From positions 44,767 through 108,766 of the forward strand of contig JANDJZ010001758.1 in the NCBI GenBank assembly GCA_027943245.1: a stretch of DNA of 64,000 bases, written 5' to 3'. Shown here piece after piece: positions 7,758 through 15,327 of this stretch; position 1 is the first letter of the stretch; the number at the start of each line of letters is the position of its first letter. Below the pieces are notes generated by a model, which ran no database searches, was not told where the DNA came from, and saw only the letters and a program-made list of their open reading frames with translations. Source of the DNA: Acanthamoeba sp. SK_2022b. Its lineage: Eukaryota; Discosea; Longamoebia; Acanthamoebidae. The position numbers were made by a program, and so were the translations under genes.

Positions 7758-8411
7758 TTAAGAAATGGCTACCGGGAAGATCGCCCCCAGGATCATCGCG
7801 CCGAGGATCGCTCCGCCGGTGATCGGTTTACCCCAGATATAGAACAGCAGCGCGCCGAGCAGCGAACCGATGCCGATCGGGATCGAGGCGGTCATCGCCG
7901 ACAGGATGATCAACGGCCCGAGGAAGCGGCCCGACGAGTTGCCCGCGCCCATCATCACGTCCGCCCCGTAGGTGGAGTTGCTCTGATTGATGGTGAATTT
8001 GCGCGCCAGGATGATCACGTAACCGATCGCCAGGCCGATGACGAGGCCGGTGGCCAGCGAAGCGGCGAAGTTGGCGACCGGGAACACGATGCCGGCCCCC
8101 AGCAGCAGCGCCGGTACGCCCAGCCCGACGCCGGTCTGGATCGCGCCACCGATGTCCAGGATCCCCACCAGCGAACCTTCGATGATGCGCGCGAACAGGA
8201 AGCTGGCGCCGAACGCCGCCACCGCGCCATACACGCCGGTATCCATCCCCGCCCGCAGCATGGAAACGAACGCCACTTCGTTAAAGGCGCCGATGCCGTA
8301 CAGGTAGTACATGTGCGTCCCGGCGAACACGCCGGAGGACAGCAGGCCAACAAAAATCGGGAATGACCAGTCGGCGTACCAGAAGCCTTTTTGGGTTTGC
8401 TCTTCCATCAT
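7758..8411 (-). CDS. DUF4310-family membrane protein, probable transporter subunit
   Basis: A 217-residue hydrophobic protein with about six predicted membrane segments (for example FPIFVGLLSSGVFAG and ALLLGAGIVFPVANFAASL) rich in glycine and alanine. It matches the DUF4310 family as I know it, which has no assigned biochemistry. It ends the block of DUF4311, DUF4312 and SFCGS genes, from which it is separated by eight bases. Membrane location and linkage to sugar-acid enzymes plus a PTS-sensing regulator suggest part of an uptake system. The direct function is unknown. Confidence 0.82.
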   Translation of the reverse strand: MMEEQTQKGFWYADWSFPIFVGLLSSGVFAGTHMYYLYGIGAFNEVAFVSMLRAGMDTGVYGAVAAFGASFLFARIIEGSLVGILDIGGAIQTGVGLGVPALLLGAGIVFPVANFAASLATGLVIGLAIGYVIILARKFTINQSNSTYGADVMMGAGNSSGRFLGPLIILSAMTASIPIGIGSLLGALLFYIWGKPITGGAILGAMILGAIFPVAIS

Positions 8412-8419
8412 CCCGCTCC

Positions 8420-9196
8420 TTATTTACCGCTCAGGGTGTTGTGAATGGCGTCCAGCCAGCCCGGCACGCCGAGGCTGAAGGACTCGAGAACTTTCATGTC
8501 GAAGCCGCGGAAGAAGCCGCTCAGCACGAACAGCAGCACGATCACCGCCATCATGATCTTGGTGATCTTGTTCCAGCCGCTCTCTTCCACGCCTTTGCCG
8601 ATCAGAATGCCCAGCACCAGGCCCGGTACGGCGTTGCCCATGATCAGCTGCGCCAGGCCGCCGAAGATGGTGCCCCAGAAGCCGGAACGGCGCCCGGCGT
8701 CGATCGCCGCCAGCCAGAAGATCACCGGCATCACGGTGTTCACCAGCAGGTTGGCCGCCGGCACCAGCACCTTGATCGCGGTGACCTGCAGCGCGGCAGG
8801 CACGGCGGAAGCGGTGGTATTGAGGAACGCCACCACCAGCATGCCGATGATGCCGCAGGCAATGGCCATTTTTTTCGGATCGTGCAGCGTTTGCGCCAGA
8901 TTGCGGTTCTTGACCATCAGGGCCGCCGCGCCCCAGTGCGGGATGATGCGGTGGTCGACGTCCTGCGTGAAGGAGCCCGCCGCCACGGAAGACGCCCAGG
9001 CGTTGAAGAAGAAGCCCAGACCGAATGAGAAGTGGGAAGCCGGATCGCCCTCGCAGGAATTCAGCTCGCCCAGGGTGCGAAACGCCCCCATGCCCTGTGT
9101 TGTCGGTGCGTGGAACATGCGCGCGGCGCCGGCCCCTACGCCGACCCCCACCAGCCCACCGATAATAATCGATTTAAATAAGATGATTAAAAACAT
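8420..9196 (-). CDS. DUF4311-family membrane protein, probable transporter subunit
   Basis: A 258-residue membrane protein. It starts with FLIILFKSIIIGGLVGVGVGAGAARMFHAPTTQG and shows several more hydrophobic segments (IACGIIGMLVVAFLNTTASAV, ILIGKGVEESG between helices, VIVLLFVLSGFF). The motif-like segment FRTLGELNSCEGDPASHFSFG is polar and lies between helices, a possible substrate or partner site. It belongs to the DUF4311 family, always seen beside DUF4310 and DUF4312 in my knowledge of such clusters. The size and paired membrane subunits resemble a two-component permease, but this is inference. Confidence 0.82.
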   Translation of the reverse strand: MFLIILFKSIIIGGLVGVGVGAGAARMFHAPTTQGMGAFRTLGELNSCEGDPASHFSFGLGFFFNAWASSVAAGSFTQDVDHRIIPHWGAAALMVKNRNLAQTLHDPKKMAIACGIIGMLVVAFLNTTASAVPAALQVTAIKVLVPAANLLVNTVMPVIFWLAAIDAGRRSGFWGTIFGGLAQLIMGNAVPGLVLGILIGKGVEESGWNKITKIMMAVIVLLFVLSGFFRGFDMKVLESFSLGVPGWLDAIHNTLSGK

Positions 9197-9226
9197 CAGT
9201 ATACCCTTTCATTTATGCTAACGTTT

Positions 9227-9523
9227 TTATTTCGTGACGAAGACAACCTTCTCGGTATTGATAATGGTTACGTTCACGGTTATTTCCAGAGAAACGGCAT
9301 AGCTCTTTCTTTCACGCGGCAAAAAGAAGAAAAGAAATTTCTCTTTAGTTATTTTCTCTTCCGCTTTCACTACGCTGACGTCCTGCGGCTCGATACGCAG
9401 CAGAATATTGTTGGTGGACTTTAATACCGCGCCCTGCACATTAGCCAAGGCGGAAGCAAAAGCTTTCGCTTTGCTGTCGCCTTTACCCTCCACCTTTACC
9501 GATGTGGTATATTGCTCTTTCAT
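9227..9523 (-). CDS. DUF4312-family small cytoplasmic protein
   Basis: A 98-residue soluble protein with alternating strands and helices (YTTSVKVEGKGDSKAKAFASALANVQGAVLK...). Its start codon shares one base with the stop of the SFCGS gene (TAATG), so translation is likely coupled. DUF4312 has no known activity. Small size and position between a glycine-rich protein and two membrane proteins make a cytoplasmic transporter accessory or domain-sized subunit plausible. I see no cysteine or conserved histidine site that would make it a PTS phosphocarrier. Confidence 0.8.
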   Translation of the reverse strand: MKEQYTTSVKVEGKGDSKAKAFASALANVQGAVLKSTNNILLRIEPQDVSVVKAEEKITKEKFLFFFLPRERKSYAVSLEITVNVTIINTEKVVFVTK

Positions 9524-9888
9524 TATGGATTGCCATGTTTTTTGACGTAGGCTTCCACCAGTTTCTGGCCCAGCTCTTCTTTATCCATAAAGCCGAAGCC
9601 CAGCACGTTGTAGCCTTCGTTAATTGCCGTCACGCCCTCTTCCACCGAACGCATGCCATATTTAGCCTTGTAGCCGTGTTTGGTTTGCGCGGTAATCGCG
9701 CCGGCGCCGCCGCTGCCGCAAAAAGAGATGCCCAGCTGCGCGTTTTCCGCTTTCATGACGTCGCCGAGCTTCATGTCCGCCGCGACGCCGGGGATGACTA
9801 CCGCTTTTCCGCCTGCGCTTTCAACGCCTTGGCCAACTTTTTGCCCTTTGCCCAGACGATCGCCGATCACTACGGTAATTTGACCCAT
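9523..9888 (-). CDS. Glycine-rich SFCGS-family protein
   Basis: A 121-residue protein carrying the family-defining SFCGS motif (residues 55-59, inside GISFCGSGGAGAITAQTKHG). It begins with a ribose-5-phosphate-isomerase-B-like or EIIB-like pattern TVVIGDRLGKGQKVGQG. The cysteine followed by glycine and serine recalls phosphate-binding loops, but no activity is established for the family. It is the second gene of the minus cluster, 36 bases after the PRD gene, and its stop overlaps the DUF4312 start. A role as the soluble energy-coupling or phospho-accepting part of a transport system is my speculation. Confidence 0.83.
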   Translation of the reverse strand: MGQITVVIGDRLGKGQKVGQGVESAGGKAVVIPGVAADMKLGDVMKAENAQLGISFCGSGGAGAITAQTKHGYKAKYGMRSVEEGVTAINEGYNVLGFGFMDKEELGQKLVEAYVKKHGNP

Positions 9889-9924
9889 GGTATATTCTCC
9901 TGATTGAAATCGATGCGTTAACCG

Positions 9925-10272
9925 CTATGCGTTATTATCTTTCGCCACTTCGAAGTGCACTGACAGCAAATAGGCTTCTTCGATAGGCAATGTGCCAAAC
10001 TGATTCACCACGCGCTCCGCCATTTGCATGGATTCGGCAGAGATTTCGTCGAACAACGATTTATCCACCTCCGGCAACGGCTCACCGGTTATTGAACGCA
10101 GCACCATGGCGCGAATATGCGATTCCAGCATCTGTTGCTGCACCGCATTGGTATAAATATTTTCAGCATTCAGCATCGCGGTAATATCCGCCAACACCCG
10201 AGCAGCGATCGCTCCGGCTTCGCTGACATCGGATTGTTCAATTTCTTTTATCGAAGCAGATCCATCATTCAC
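9925..10272 (-). CDS. Stand-alone PTS regulation domain (PRD) protein
   Basis: A 115-residue protein that is essentially one PRD. The two histidines normally phosphorylated in PRDs are visible as His52 (ESHIRAMVLRS) and His106 (LSVHFEVAKDN), separated by the usual helical distance. There is no RNA-binding or DNA-binding domain, so it cannot act like BglG on its own. As the first gene of the cluster it may relay or buffer a PTS phosphorylation signal to the multidomain regulator at the other end. The ATG is followed by an ordinary coding start; the upstream 84 bases contain no other ORF worth calling. Confidence 0.82.
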   Translation of the reverse strand: MNDGSASIKEIEQSDVSEAGAIAARVLADITAMLNAENIYTNAVQQQMLESHIRAMVLRSITGEPLPEVDKSLFDEISAESMQMAERVVNQFGTLPIEEAYLLSVHFEVAKDNNA

Positions 10273-10355
10273 TTTTCAGTACCCCTAGATCCTACATTAA
10301 TCAGTAAGCCGTAAAGCGCATCACCTGAATAACCCGCTTTCTGTGATGTCTTTAC

Positions 10356-10411
10356 CCTACCCTCGGTAGGATTTTCTGTGTAGACCGGTTTTTTCCAGTT
10401 CGAAGTGGAAA
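10356..10411. promoter_or_regulatory. Two palindromes upstream of the PRD-SFCGS cluster (candidate operators)
   Basis: CCTACC-ctc-GGTAGG spans 10356-10370. TTTCCAgTTCGAAgTGGAAA spans 10392-10411, with 18 of 20 bases in mirror positions. Both lie 84-139 bases upstream of the first cluster gene on the minus strand, a suitable place for binding by the cluster regulator. I could not find a convincing -35/-10 pair or a sigma54 -24/-12 element there. Confidence 0.5.
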
Positions 10412-10598
10412 TCGAATGACGCGCGGGGATCCATTTCGCAAAACGGCGCGGCGGTGAAAAAGTCAATGAGATAACAAATAGATAACCGGGCTAACCGTTT
10501 CTTTTGCCACGATTGACGATAAAAGCCTTCGTGATCGGGATCTCTTTCTTTTCTCGCCCCAACCGCCTACTATCAATAGGACAAATCGACATTACCCA

Positions 10599-10643
10599 CA
10601 CCCCCGCTCCTCTGGCGCGGGGGTGTTGCTTTGTGTTGTTTTT
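10599..10643 (+). terminator. Strong hairpin with U-rich tail ahead of rnk (attenuator or small RNA end)
   Basis: CACCCCCGC (10599-10607) pairs perfectly with GCGGGGGTG (10617-10625) across a nine-base loop, followed by TTGCTTTGTGTTGTTTTT. It faces the plus strand but no plus-strand gene precedes it. It lies 70 bases before rnk, so it either attenuates rnk or ends a short untranslated RNA. A TACTAT at 10568-10573 is a possible -10 with only a weak -35. The remaining sequence between 10273 and 10695 shows no gene. Confidence 0.62.
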
Positions 10644-10695
10644 CCGAATTTATGGGTGCACAGACTGGCACCCTTTGATTTGACTGGAGAGTGGA

Positions 10696-11106
10696 ATGAC
10701 CAAACCCATCATTACTATTAATGAGCTGGATGCGGAACGCCTGGATGCGCTATTGGAACAACCGGCCTTTGCCAACACCGACGTCGCCGCCGCGCTGAAC
10801 GACGAGTTGGATCGCGCGGAAATCCTGCCGCCGGAGAAAATGCCGGCCAACGTGGTGACCATGAACAGCCGCGTGCGTTTTCGCGATCTGCACACCGATG
10901 AAGAGCACGTGCGCACGCTGGTTTACCCGGCATCGCTGAAAGACAGCCACGATCAGCTGTCGGTAATGGCGCCGCTGGGCGCAGCGCTGCTCGGCATGCA
11001 CGTCGGCAAGCAGATCTCCTGGCAATTGCCGAACGGTGAAGAAGCGCGGATTGAAGTGCTGGAATTGCTGTACCAGCCGGAAGCGGCGGGCGAATACCAC
11101 CGTTAA
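10696..11106 (+). CDS. rnk: Rnk, regulator of nucleoside diphosphate kinase
   Basis: A 136-residue GreA/Rnk-family protein. The N-terminal coiled-coil finger is short ([13 protein letters not shown]...[11 protein letters not shown]), and the C-terminal FKBP-like domain includes [47 protein letters not shown]. Rnk binds RNA polymerase but lacks the acidic finger tip of GreA, and it influences nucleotide-pool and stress phenotypes. It has a good ribosome binding site (GGAGAGTGGA) and its own terminator. A hairpin with a U-rich tail sits in its leader. It is placed between accessory operons, away from its E. coli location. Confidence 0.93.
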   Translation: MTKPIITINELDAERLDALLEQPAFANTDVAAALNDELDRAEILPPEKMPANVVTMNSRVRFRDLHTDEEHVRTLVYPASLKDSHDQLSVMAPLGAALLGMHVGKQISWQLPNGEEARIEVLELLYQPEAAGEYHR

Positions 11107-11115
11107 GCGGTTCTC

Positions 11116-11138
11116 AGGGCGGCATCCGGCCGCCCTTT
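11116..11138 (+). terminator. rnk terminator
   Basis: AGGGCGGC (11116-11123) pairs with GCCGCCCT (11129-11136) across five bases and is followed by TTCTGTTT. It ends rnk and lies directly before the convergent end of the permease gene. Confidence 0.75.
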
Positions 11139-11143
11139 CTGTT

Positions 11144-11932
11144 TCAGAGGCAGATAGCGATCAGCACGGCGATCAGCAGCAGCACGTAGATTTTGGCATG
11201 CAGCGCATCGCTCACCTTAGGCAAACAGCGCCTGGCAAACACGATCCCCGCAATTCCCGCGACCACCAGCAACCCCAGAATGTTCAGATTGACGTAGCCC
11301 AGATACTGCGGCCCGCTCATCTCGTGCCACCCCAACACGATATACATCAGCGCCCCGATCACCGCCACCGGGATCGACAGCGGATTAGCGGCGCTGACGC
11401 AATACTTCATGTCGTAACCATGGCGGCGCAGCAGCGGCACGGTCATCACGCTGCCGCCCACCCCCAGCAGGGTGGCGATGCCGCCGATCAGCGGCCCACC
11501 GCCCCACAGCGTAACGGGGGACAGTTCGGCGCGCGCCGGTTTGATCAAAAAACCCCGGCGGAACAGGCAGTCGGCGATGGTCACTGCCATATAGACCACA
11601 AACAGCCCGCGGATCACGCCGTCCGCCAGCAGTGAAGAGGCGAACGCGCCCAGCGCCGCGCCGATGCCGATGAAAAAGATCAGCGGCACGATGGTTTCAC
11701 GCAGCAGGTTGCCGCTGCGCCAGTTGGTCAGCGTGGCGTAACTCGCGTTGAGGATCATCACCGCCGTCGAGGTCGCCACCGCGATATGCATCGCCTGGCC
11801 GGGCTGCTCGCCCGAGGCGGAGATCAGGTGATAGACGAAAGGCACCACCACAAAGCCGCCGCCGAAGCCGAACAGAATGGTGGTGATGCCGGTCAGAAAA
11901 CCGGCACCCAGTACAATCAAGGTTTCAATCAT
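11144..11932 (-). CDS. TauE/SafE-family membrane permease
   Basis: A 262-residue integral membrane protein with two homologous halves, marked by GFGGGFVVVPF near the N-terminus and GVGGSVMTVPLL past the middle, as in TauE/SafE anion exporters. About eight hydrophobic helices are visible. I chose the ATG at 11932, which overlaps the formyltransferase stop by eight bases (ATGATTGA). A longer frame to 12055 would only add formyltransferase antisense-frame residues. Family members export sulfite, sulfoacetate or other small organic anions. Here the coupling to a formyltransferase and an FAD enzyme suggests export of their product, which is inference. Confidence 0.86.
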   Translation of the reverse strand: MIETLIVLGAGFLTGITTILFGFGGGFVVVPFVYHLISASGEQPGQAMHIAVATSTAVMILNASYATLTNWRSGNLLRETIVPLIFFIGIGAALGAFASSLLADGVIRGLFVVYMAVTIADCLFRRGFLIKPARAELSPVTLWGGGPLIGGIATLLGVGGSVMTVPLLRRHGYDMKYCVSAANPLSIPVAVIGALMYIVLGWHEMSGPQYLGYVNLNILGLLVVAGIAGIVFARRCLPKVSDALHAKIYVLLLIAVLIAICL

Positions 11933-12806
11933 GGCCGTGCGCCCGCACGAAGTCGTCGAACCCGGCGCAGAACTGCCCCGCCAGCGGGTGGAAACGATCG
12001 CCGACGAACAGCCCCAGATACTGCTCTCGCACGGCGTCATGGTCCACCAGCTCAATGCCCGCCTGCTCTGCCTGCGCCAGCGTCTGCGCGTCCGGGAAGC
12101 CCCAGTAGCGCGAATCGCCCTGCTTTTCCGCCGCTATCGCTTCGCTATGCTCCGCCCGCATCAGCTGGCGCGCTAGGAAAGTGCCGCTCTGCACGCCCAA
12201 CAGCATCATGTTTTCCAGGAACGACAGATCGTGACGCAGCTCGGCGGGCAGGCGGGCGATCACCGGGCCGGCGTCCCAGTGCTCATCCATTTCATGCAGC
12301 GTTACCGCACAGTCCCTGTCACCGTTCATCATCGCGCGGAACAGCGTCATCACCCCGCGATAGCGCGGCAAATCCCCCGGATGCAGGTTCCAGAGCAGCT
12401 TGCCGCGTCGGCTGAAGGCGCGAACATAGTCGGCGGAGAATTTCTGATAACAGCGCAGGGAGATCACCCCATCCATATGCCCCAGGCTGCTGATAAACGC
12501 GGTGTCGTTGATGTCGAGAACGCGATGCGCTTTGACCCCGGCGGCGGCCAGGAACAGCGCCGGCGGCTGATAGGCGCCCTCGCAGGCGGCGGCGTTGCGG
12601 CCCACGAACGGGAACACGAAATCGTTCAGCACTTCGCGCTCATACAGCCCCAGGCGGCGAACAGCCGGCTCCTGCGTGCGCCCGGCGCTTTTCGCCAGGG
12701 GGAAATACACCGTAAAGGCACACTCGCCTTTCAGGGCGGCGATCAGATCCTGACACACCAGCCAGGAGAAAATGTCGTTGCCGACAAAGAGCGCTACGTT
12801 TTTCAT
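11925..12806 (-). CDS. Formyltransferase-family protein
   Basis: A 293-residue protein with the N10-formyl-tetrahydrofolate formyltransferase fold. The catalytic signature is intact: the asparagine and histidine of NLHPGDLPRYRG and the aspartate of DEHWDAGPVIA, with the SLRCYQKF segment before them. It lacks the C-terminal tRNA-binding domain of Fmt and is too short to be ArnA. It should therefore formylate a small molecule, perhaps an amine or hydroxylamine. It overlaps the FAD-protein end by four bases and the permease start by eight, so the three genes form one operon. The substrate cannot be read from sequence. Confidence 0.83.
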   Translation of the reverse strand: MKNVALFVGNDIFSWLVCQDLIAALKGECAFTVYFPLAKSAGRTQEPAVRRLGLYEREVLNDFVFPFVGRNAAACEGAYQPPALFLAAAGVKAHRVLDINDTAFISSLGHMDGVISLRCYQKFSADYVRAFSRRGKLLWNLHPGDLPRYRGVMTLFRAMMNGDRDCAVTLHEMDEHWDAGPVIARLPAELRHDLSFLENMMLLGVQSGTFLARQLMRAEHSEAIAAEKQGDSRYWGFPDAQTLAQAEQAGIELVDHDAVREQYLGLFVGDRFHPLAGQFCAGFDDFVRAHGHD

Positions 12807-14257
12807 ACTTCAGCCTTCTTTGCGTTGAAAATAGGGTTGTTAAACACGATCTTGCTAATATCCCGCGTGATGGACTCCATCGCCGAGGTGTAAAACAGAT
12901 CGCCCTTGGCGGGCGCGCCGAGCGAGTAGAGATGCTGCTCGCGGCCGCGCCGGTCGGCGATTTTCAGCGTGTGCGGGTTGCACTTCACGCCGCCGAACAG
13001 GTTCTCTTGCACCAGCCCGTCTTGCAGCAGCTGATGGCTCAGGCGGTTGGGCGGCAGTTGATAGGAAGGCGTGGTGCAGTTGAACAGATACTGCGCGTGC
13101 ACCCGCGTCTCATGGCAACGGAGGGTAAACCCATCCGCTCCCTTACTGATATCCGCCAGGCCGCCGCAGGCGCGCAGGCGTTGGCTCTCCAGCGCCGCCA
13201 CGATCTTGTTGGCGTTCTTGATCGGCATGGCGTGCCGATTGCGCATCCAGGAGGAGTTGTAAAAGCGCATGAAGACCTGCCGGTTGTTGGCATCCATCTT
13301 GACCCAGGCGGCGCACACCGCCGGGTGGATCGCCGCCAGATAGCTGCAAATATGCTCCCGGGCAAAACGCGCGCGATCGAGGCTGTCTGCCAGATCGCGA
13401 TAGCAATCGCGCCTTTCCCCCAGCGCCGAGAGCACCGTCAACCGCTCCGGCCCCGGATAGTGGCGCGCCAGCGCGGCATTGATCGCATGCACCAGCTGAT
13501 GCGCGTCAATGAAATCGCAGCCGGCGACAAAGCGCCGCACCCCCTCCACAAACGCCTCCGGCGGCGGACGCATCAGCGCCGGCTGCACGCTGGGGAACAG
13601 GCCCGAGCGCGATAAAGCGCAGATGTCGGTCGCCCCCAGGCGCTCCATCAGCTCTACGATGGCGTCAATCGCCGTCAGGCTGCAGCCGATCACGCCGATG
13701 GTCGAATAAGGGTTGATCGGCGGCAGATCCTGGTGGGCCTGATAGGCGATCACCCCGTCCACCGGATAGAGACATTCCGGCGGGTTGTGCCCTGAGCACA
13801 GCACCAGCGCGTTCATCTGCTCGGCGCCGCCGCAGGCGGTGGTCAGCCGATAGCCGGCTTCGTGCGGCGCGATGGCATTCACTTCGGCGGTCACGAAATT
13901 CAGCGTCACATTACTGTCCGCCGCCATATAAATCGTCATGTCGCGAATAAAATCGAGATATTCCCGATACAGCCAGCGCGGCGGATAACGATCCTGGCAA
14001 AACTGCGGGAAATGCATGGCAATCCAATCAACAAAGTGCGCATCGTCGAAAATATCCGCCGACATGTTTTCCGGCGTCATATTTAATATATGGCTGTCAA
14101 AATCGCTGCTGTATGCCATACCGCCTTTGAAGCCCTGCTTGTCGAAAACCTTCAGGGAAAGCGGTCTTTTGCAATGATTAACCGACTTATTTTTTATAAA
14201 GTTATACGCAAAAGAGATCCCGGCGGCTCCGCCGCCAATCACACCGAACTTATACAT
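12803..14257 (-). CDS. FAD/NAD(P)-binding oxidoreductase
   Basis: A 484-residue flavoprotein. The N-terminal FAD-binding loop is GVIGGGAAGISFAYNFI, followed by the family pattern GGMAYSSDFDSHILNMTPENMSADIFDD. A second nucleotide-binding region is YSTIGVIGCSLTAIDAIVELMERLGA. This resembles the FAD-NAD(P)-binding family near lysine/ornithine N-monooxygenases, but I do not see enough to call it one. It is the first gene of the operon with formyltransferase and permease, and it starts 283 bases from the divergent AraC-type regulator. N-oxidation followed by formylation would be a coherent pathway but is inference. Confidence 0.82.
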   Translation of the reverse strand: MYKFGVIGGGAAGISFAYNFIKNKSVNHCKRPLSLKVFDKQGFKGGMAYSSDFDSHILNMTPENMSADIFDDAHFVDWIAMHFPQFCQDRYPPRWLYREYLDFIRDMTIYMAADSNVTLNFVTAEVNAIAPHEAGYRLTTACGGAEQMNALVLCSGHNPPECLYPVDGVIAYQAHQDLPPINPYSTIGVIGCSLTAIDAIVELMERLGATDICALSRSGLFPSVQPALMRPPPEAFVEGVRRFVAGCDFIDAHQLVHAINAALARHYPGPERLTVLSALGERRDCYRDLADSLDRARFAREHICSYLAAIHPAVCAAWVKMDANNRQVFMRFYNSSWMRNRHAMPIKNANKIVAALESQRLRACGGLADISKGADGFTLRCHETRVHAQYLFNCTTPSYQLPPNRLSHQLLQDGLVQENLFGGVKCNPHTLKIADRRGREQHLYSLGAPAKGDLFYTSAMESITRDISKIVFNNPIFNAKKAEV

Positions 14258-14311
14258 GAAATATCACCTTATAGTCATTGAACTGCACTAAGAACTATTG
14301 CTTCAGGTGTT

Positions 14312-14334
14312 GGAATAAAATGACGCTTTATTCC
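14312..14334. promoter_or_regulatory. Inverted repeat between FAD operon and AraC regulator
   Basis: GGAATAAA (14312-14319) is exactly mirrored by TTTATTCC (14327-14334) with seven bases between. It lies 55 bases upstream of the minus-strand FAD gene in the divergent intergenic region, a good place for regulator binding or for a leader hairpin. No clear promoter boxes were identified. Confidence 0.42.
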
Positions 14335-14540
14335 TTATTAACTTCTTGTATTGCGAGAACGAGAACGTTCGTCCCACCCCGGTGTGAAAACTTGCATGGG
14401 TTGCCTGGCCGATAAAATAGCGGCGCCCCGAACAAGCGTTATTTTTCTGCCCCGATAGTAGGGCGACGGCCGTTGGCTTGCTTTATATGAAGGGCCAACT
14501 ATCATTGCGTTTCGGCCAATCTGCCCGCCAAAGAGGACAC

Positions 14541-15323
14541 ATGCGCAATGTCCGCATTGATGACATCGACCACGTAACGCGCGCGGTGATCGCCATCGGC
14601 ACCGACTACCCACCGGGGCATCTGTTGCCGATGCACAGCCACCGGCGCGCGCAGTTGCTGTACGGCGCCACCGGCGTCATGCACGTTTTCACCCAGCAAG
14701 GCAATTGGGTCGTCCCGCCGCAGCACGCGGTGTGGCTGCCGCCGCAGATGCCGCACGCGGTGAGGATGGTCGGCGTCACCACCCGCAGCCTGTACCTCGA
14801 ACCCGGCGCGTTGCCCGCCGAACGGCCGCAGGTCTGCCAGGTGGTCAGCGTCACTCCGCTGATGCGTCAGCTGTTGATGGCGGCGGTGGATATGCCGCTG
14901 GAGTATGAACAAGAGGGGCGCGACGGAGCGCTGGCGACGCTGCTGCTGCATGAGCTGGCTAGGCTGCAGCCTTTGCCGTTGCACATCCCGCTGCCCGCCG
15001 ATCCTCGGCTGGGCGAGCTGTGCCACGCCTTTTTGCAGCACCCCGATGCCCACGACTCCGCGCAGCGGTGGGCGCCTCGCCTGTACATGAGCATTCGCAC
15101 CTTCAGCCGCTTCTTTCGCGCACAGACCGGCCTGCCGTTTTCGCAATGGCGCCAGCGCGCCTGCGTGGTGCTGGCGTTGGCGCTGCTGGCCGAAGGGCGC
15201 AGCGTGACGCAGGTGGCGATGGAGATGGGATATGACAGCAGCGCGGCGTTTTCAACCATGTTTCGCCGCGTGCTGGGGCAGGCGCCCTCCTCCTATCTGA
15301 CGGAAGACGGGCGCGACGGTTGA
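14541..15323 (+). CDS. AraC-family transcriptional regulator
   Basis: A 260-residue regulator. The N-terminal half is a cupin-like sensor (HLLPMHSHRRAQLLYGATGVMHVFTQ, VWLPPQMPHAVRM). The C-terminal half has the two AraC helix-turn-helix motifs (LYMSIRTFSRFFRAQTGLPFSQWRQ and VTQVAMEMGYDSSAAFSTMFRRVLG). I chose ATG 14541 because AAGAGGA lies three bases upstream, rather than the longer frame from 14478. It is divergent from the FAD-formyltransferase-permease operon, so it is the likely regulator of that operon. The inducer is unknown. Confidence 0.85.
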   Translation: MRNVRIDDIDHVTRAVIAIGTDYPPGHLLPMHSHRRAQLLYGATGVMHVFTQQGNWVVPPQHAVWLPPQMPHAVRMVGVTTRSLYLEPGALPAERPQVCQVVSVTPLMRQLLMAAVDMPLEYEQEGRDGALATLLLHELARLQPLPLHIPLPADPRLGELCHAFLQHPDAHDSAQRWAPRLYMSIRTFSRFFRAQTGLPFSQWRQRACVVLALALLAEGRSVTQVAMEMGYDSSAAFSTMFRRVLGQAPSSYLTEDGRDG

Positions 15324-15327
15324 CGGG

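Noticed and set aside
10273..10466. 65-codon minus-strand ORF upstream of the PRD gene
   Set aside because: It contains the candidate operators, has no family resemblance and looks like the leader or promoter of the cluster.
10273..10695. Sigma54 -24/-12 promoter for the DgaE/DgaF-type cluster
   Set aside because: Searched because the known dga operon uses DgaR and sigma54. No TGGCAC-N5-TTGC-like element was found on the minus strand, and the regulator has no AAA+ domain.
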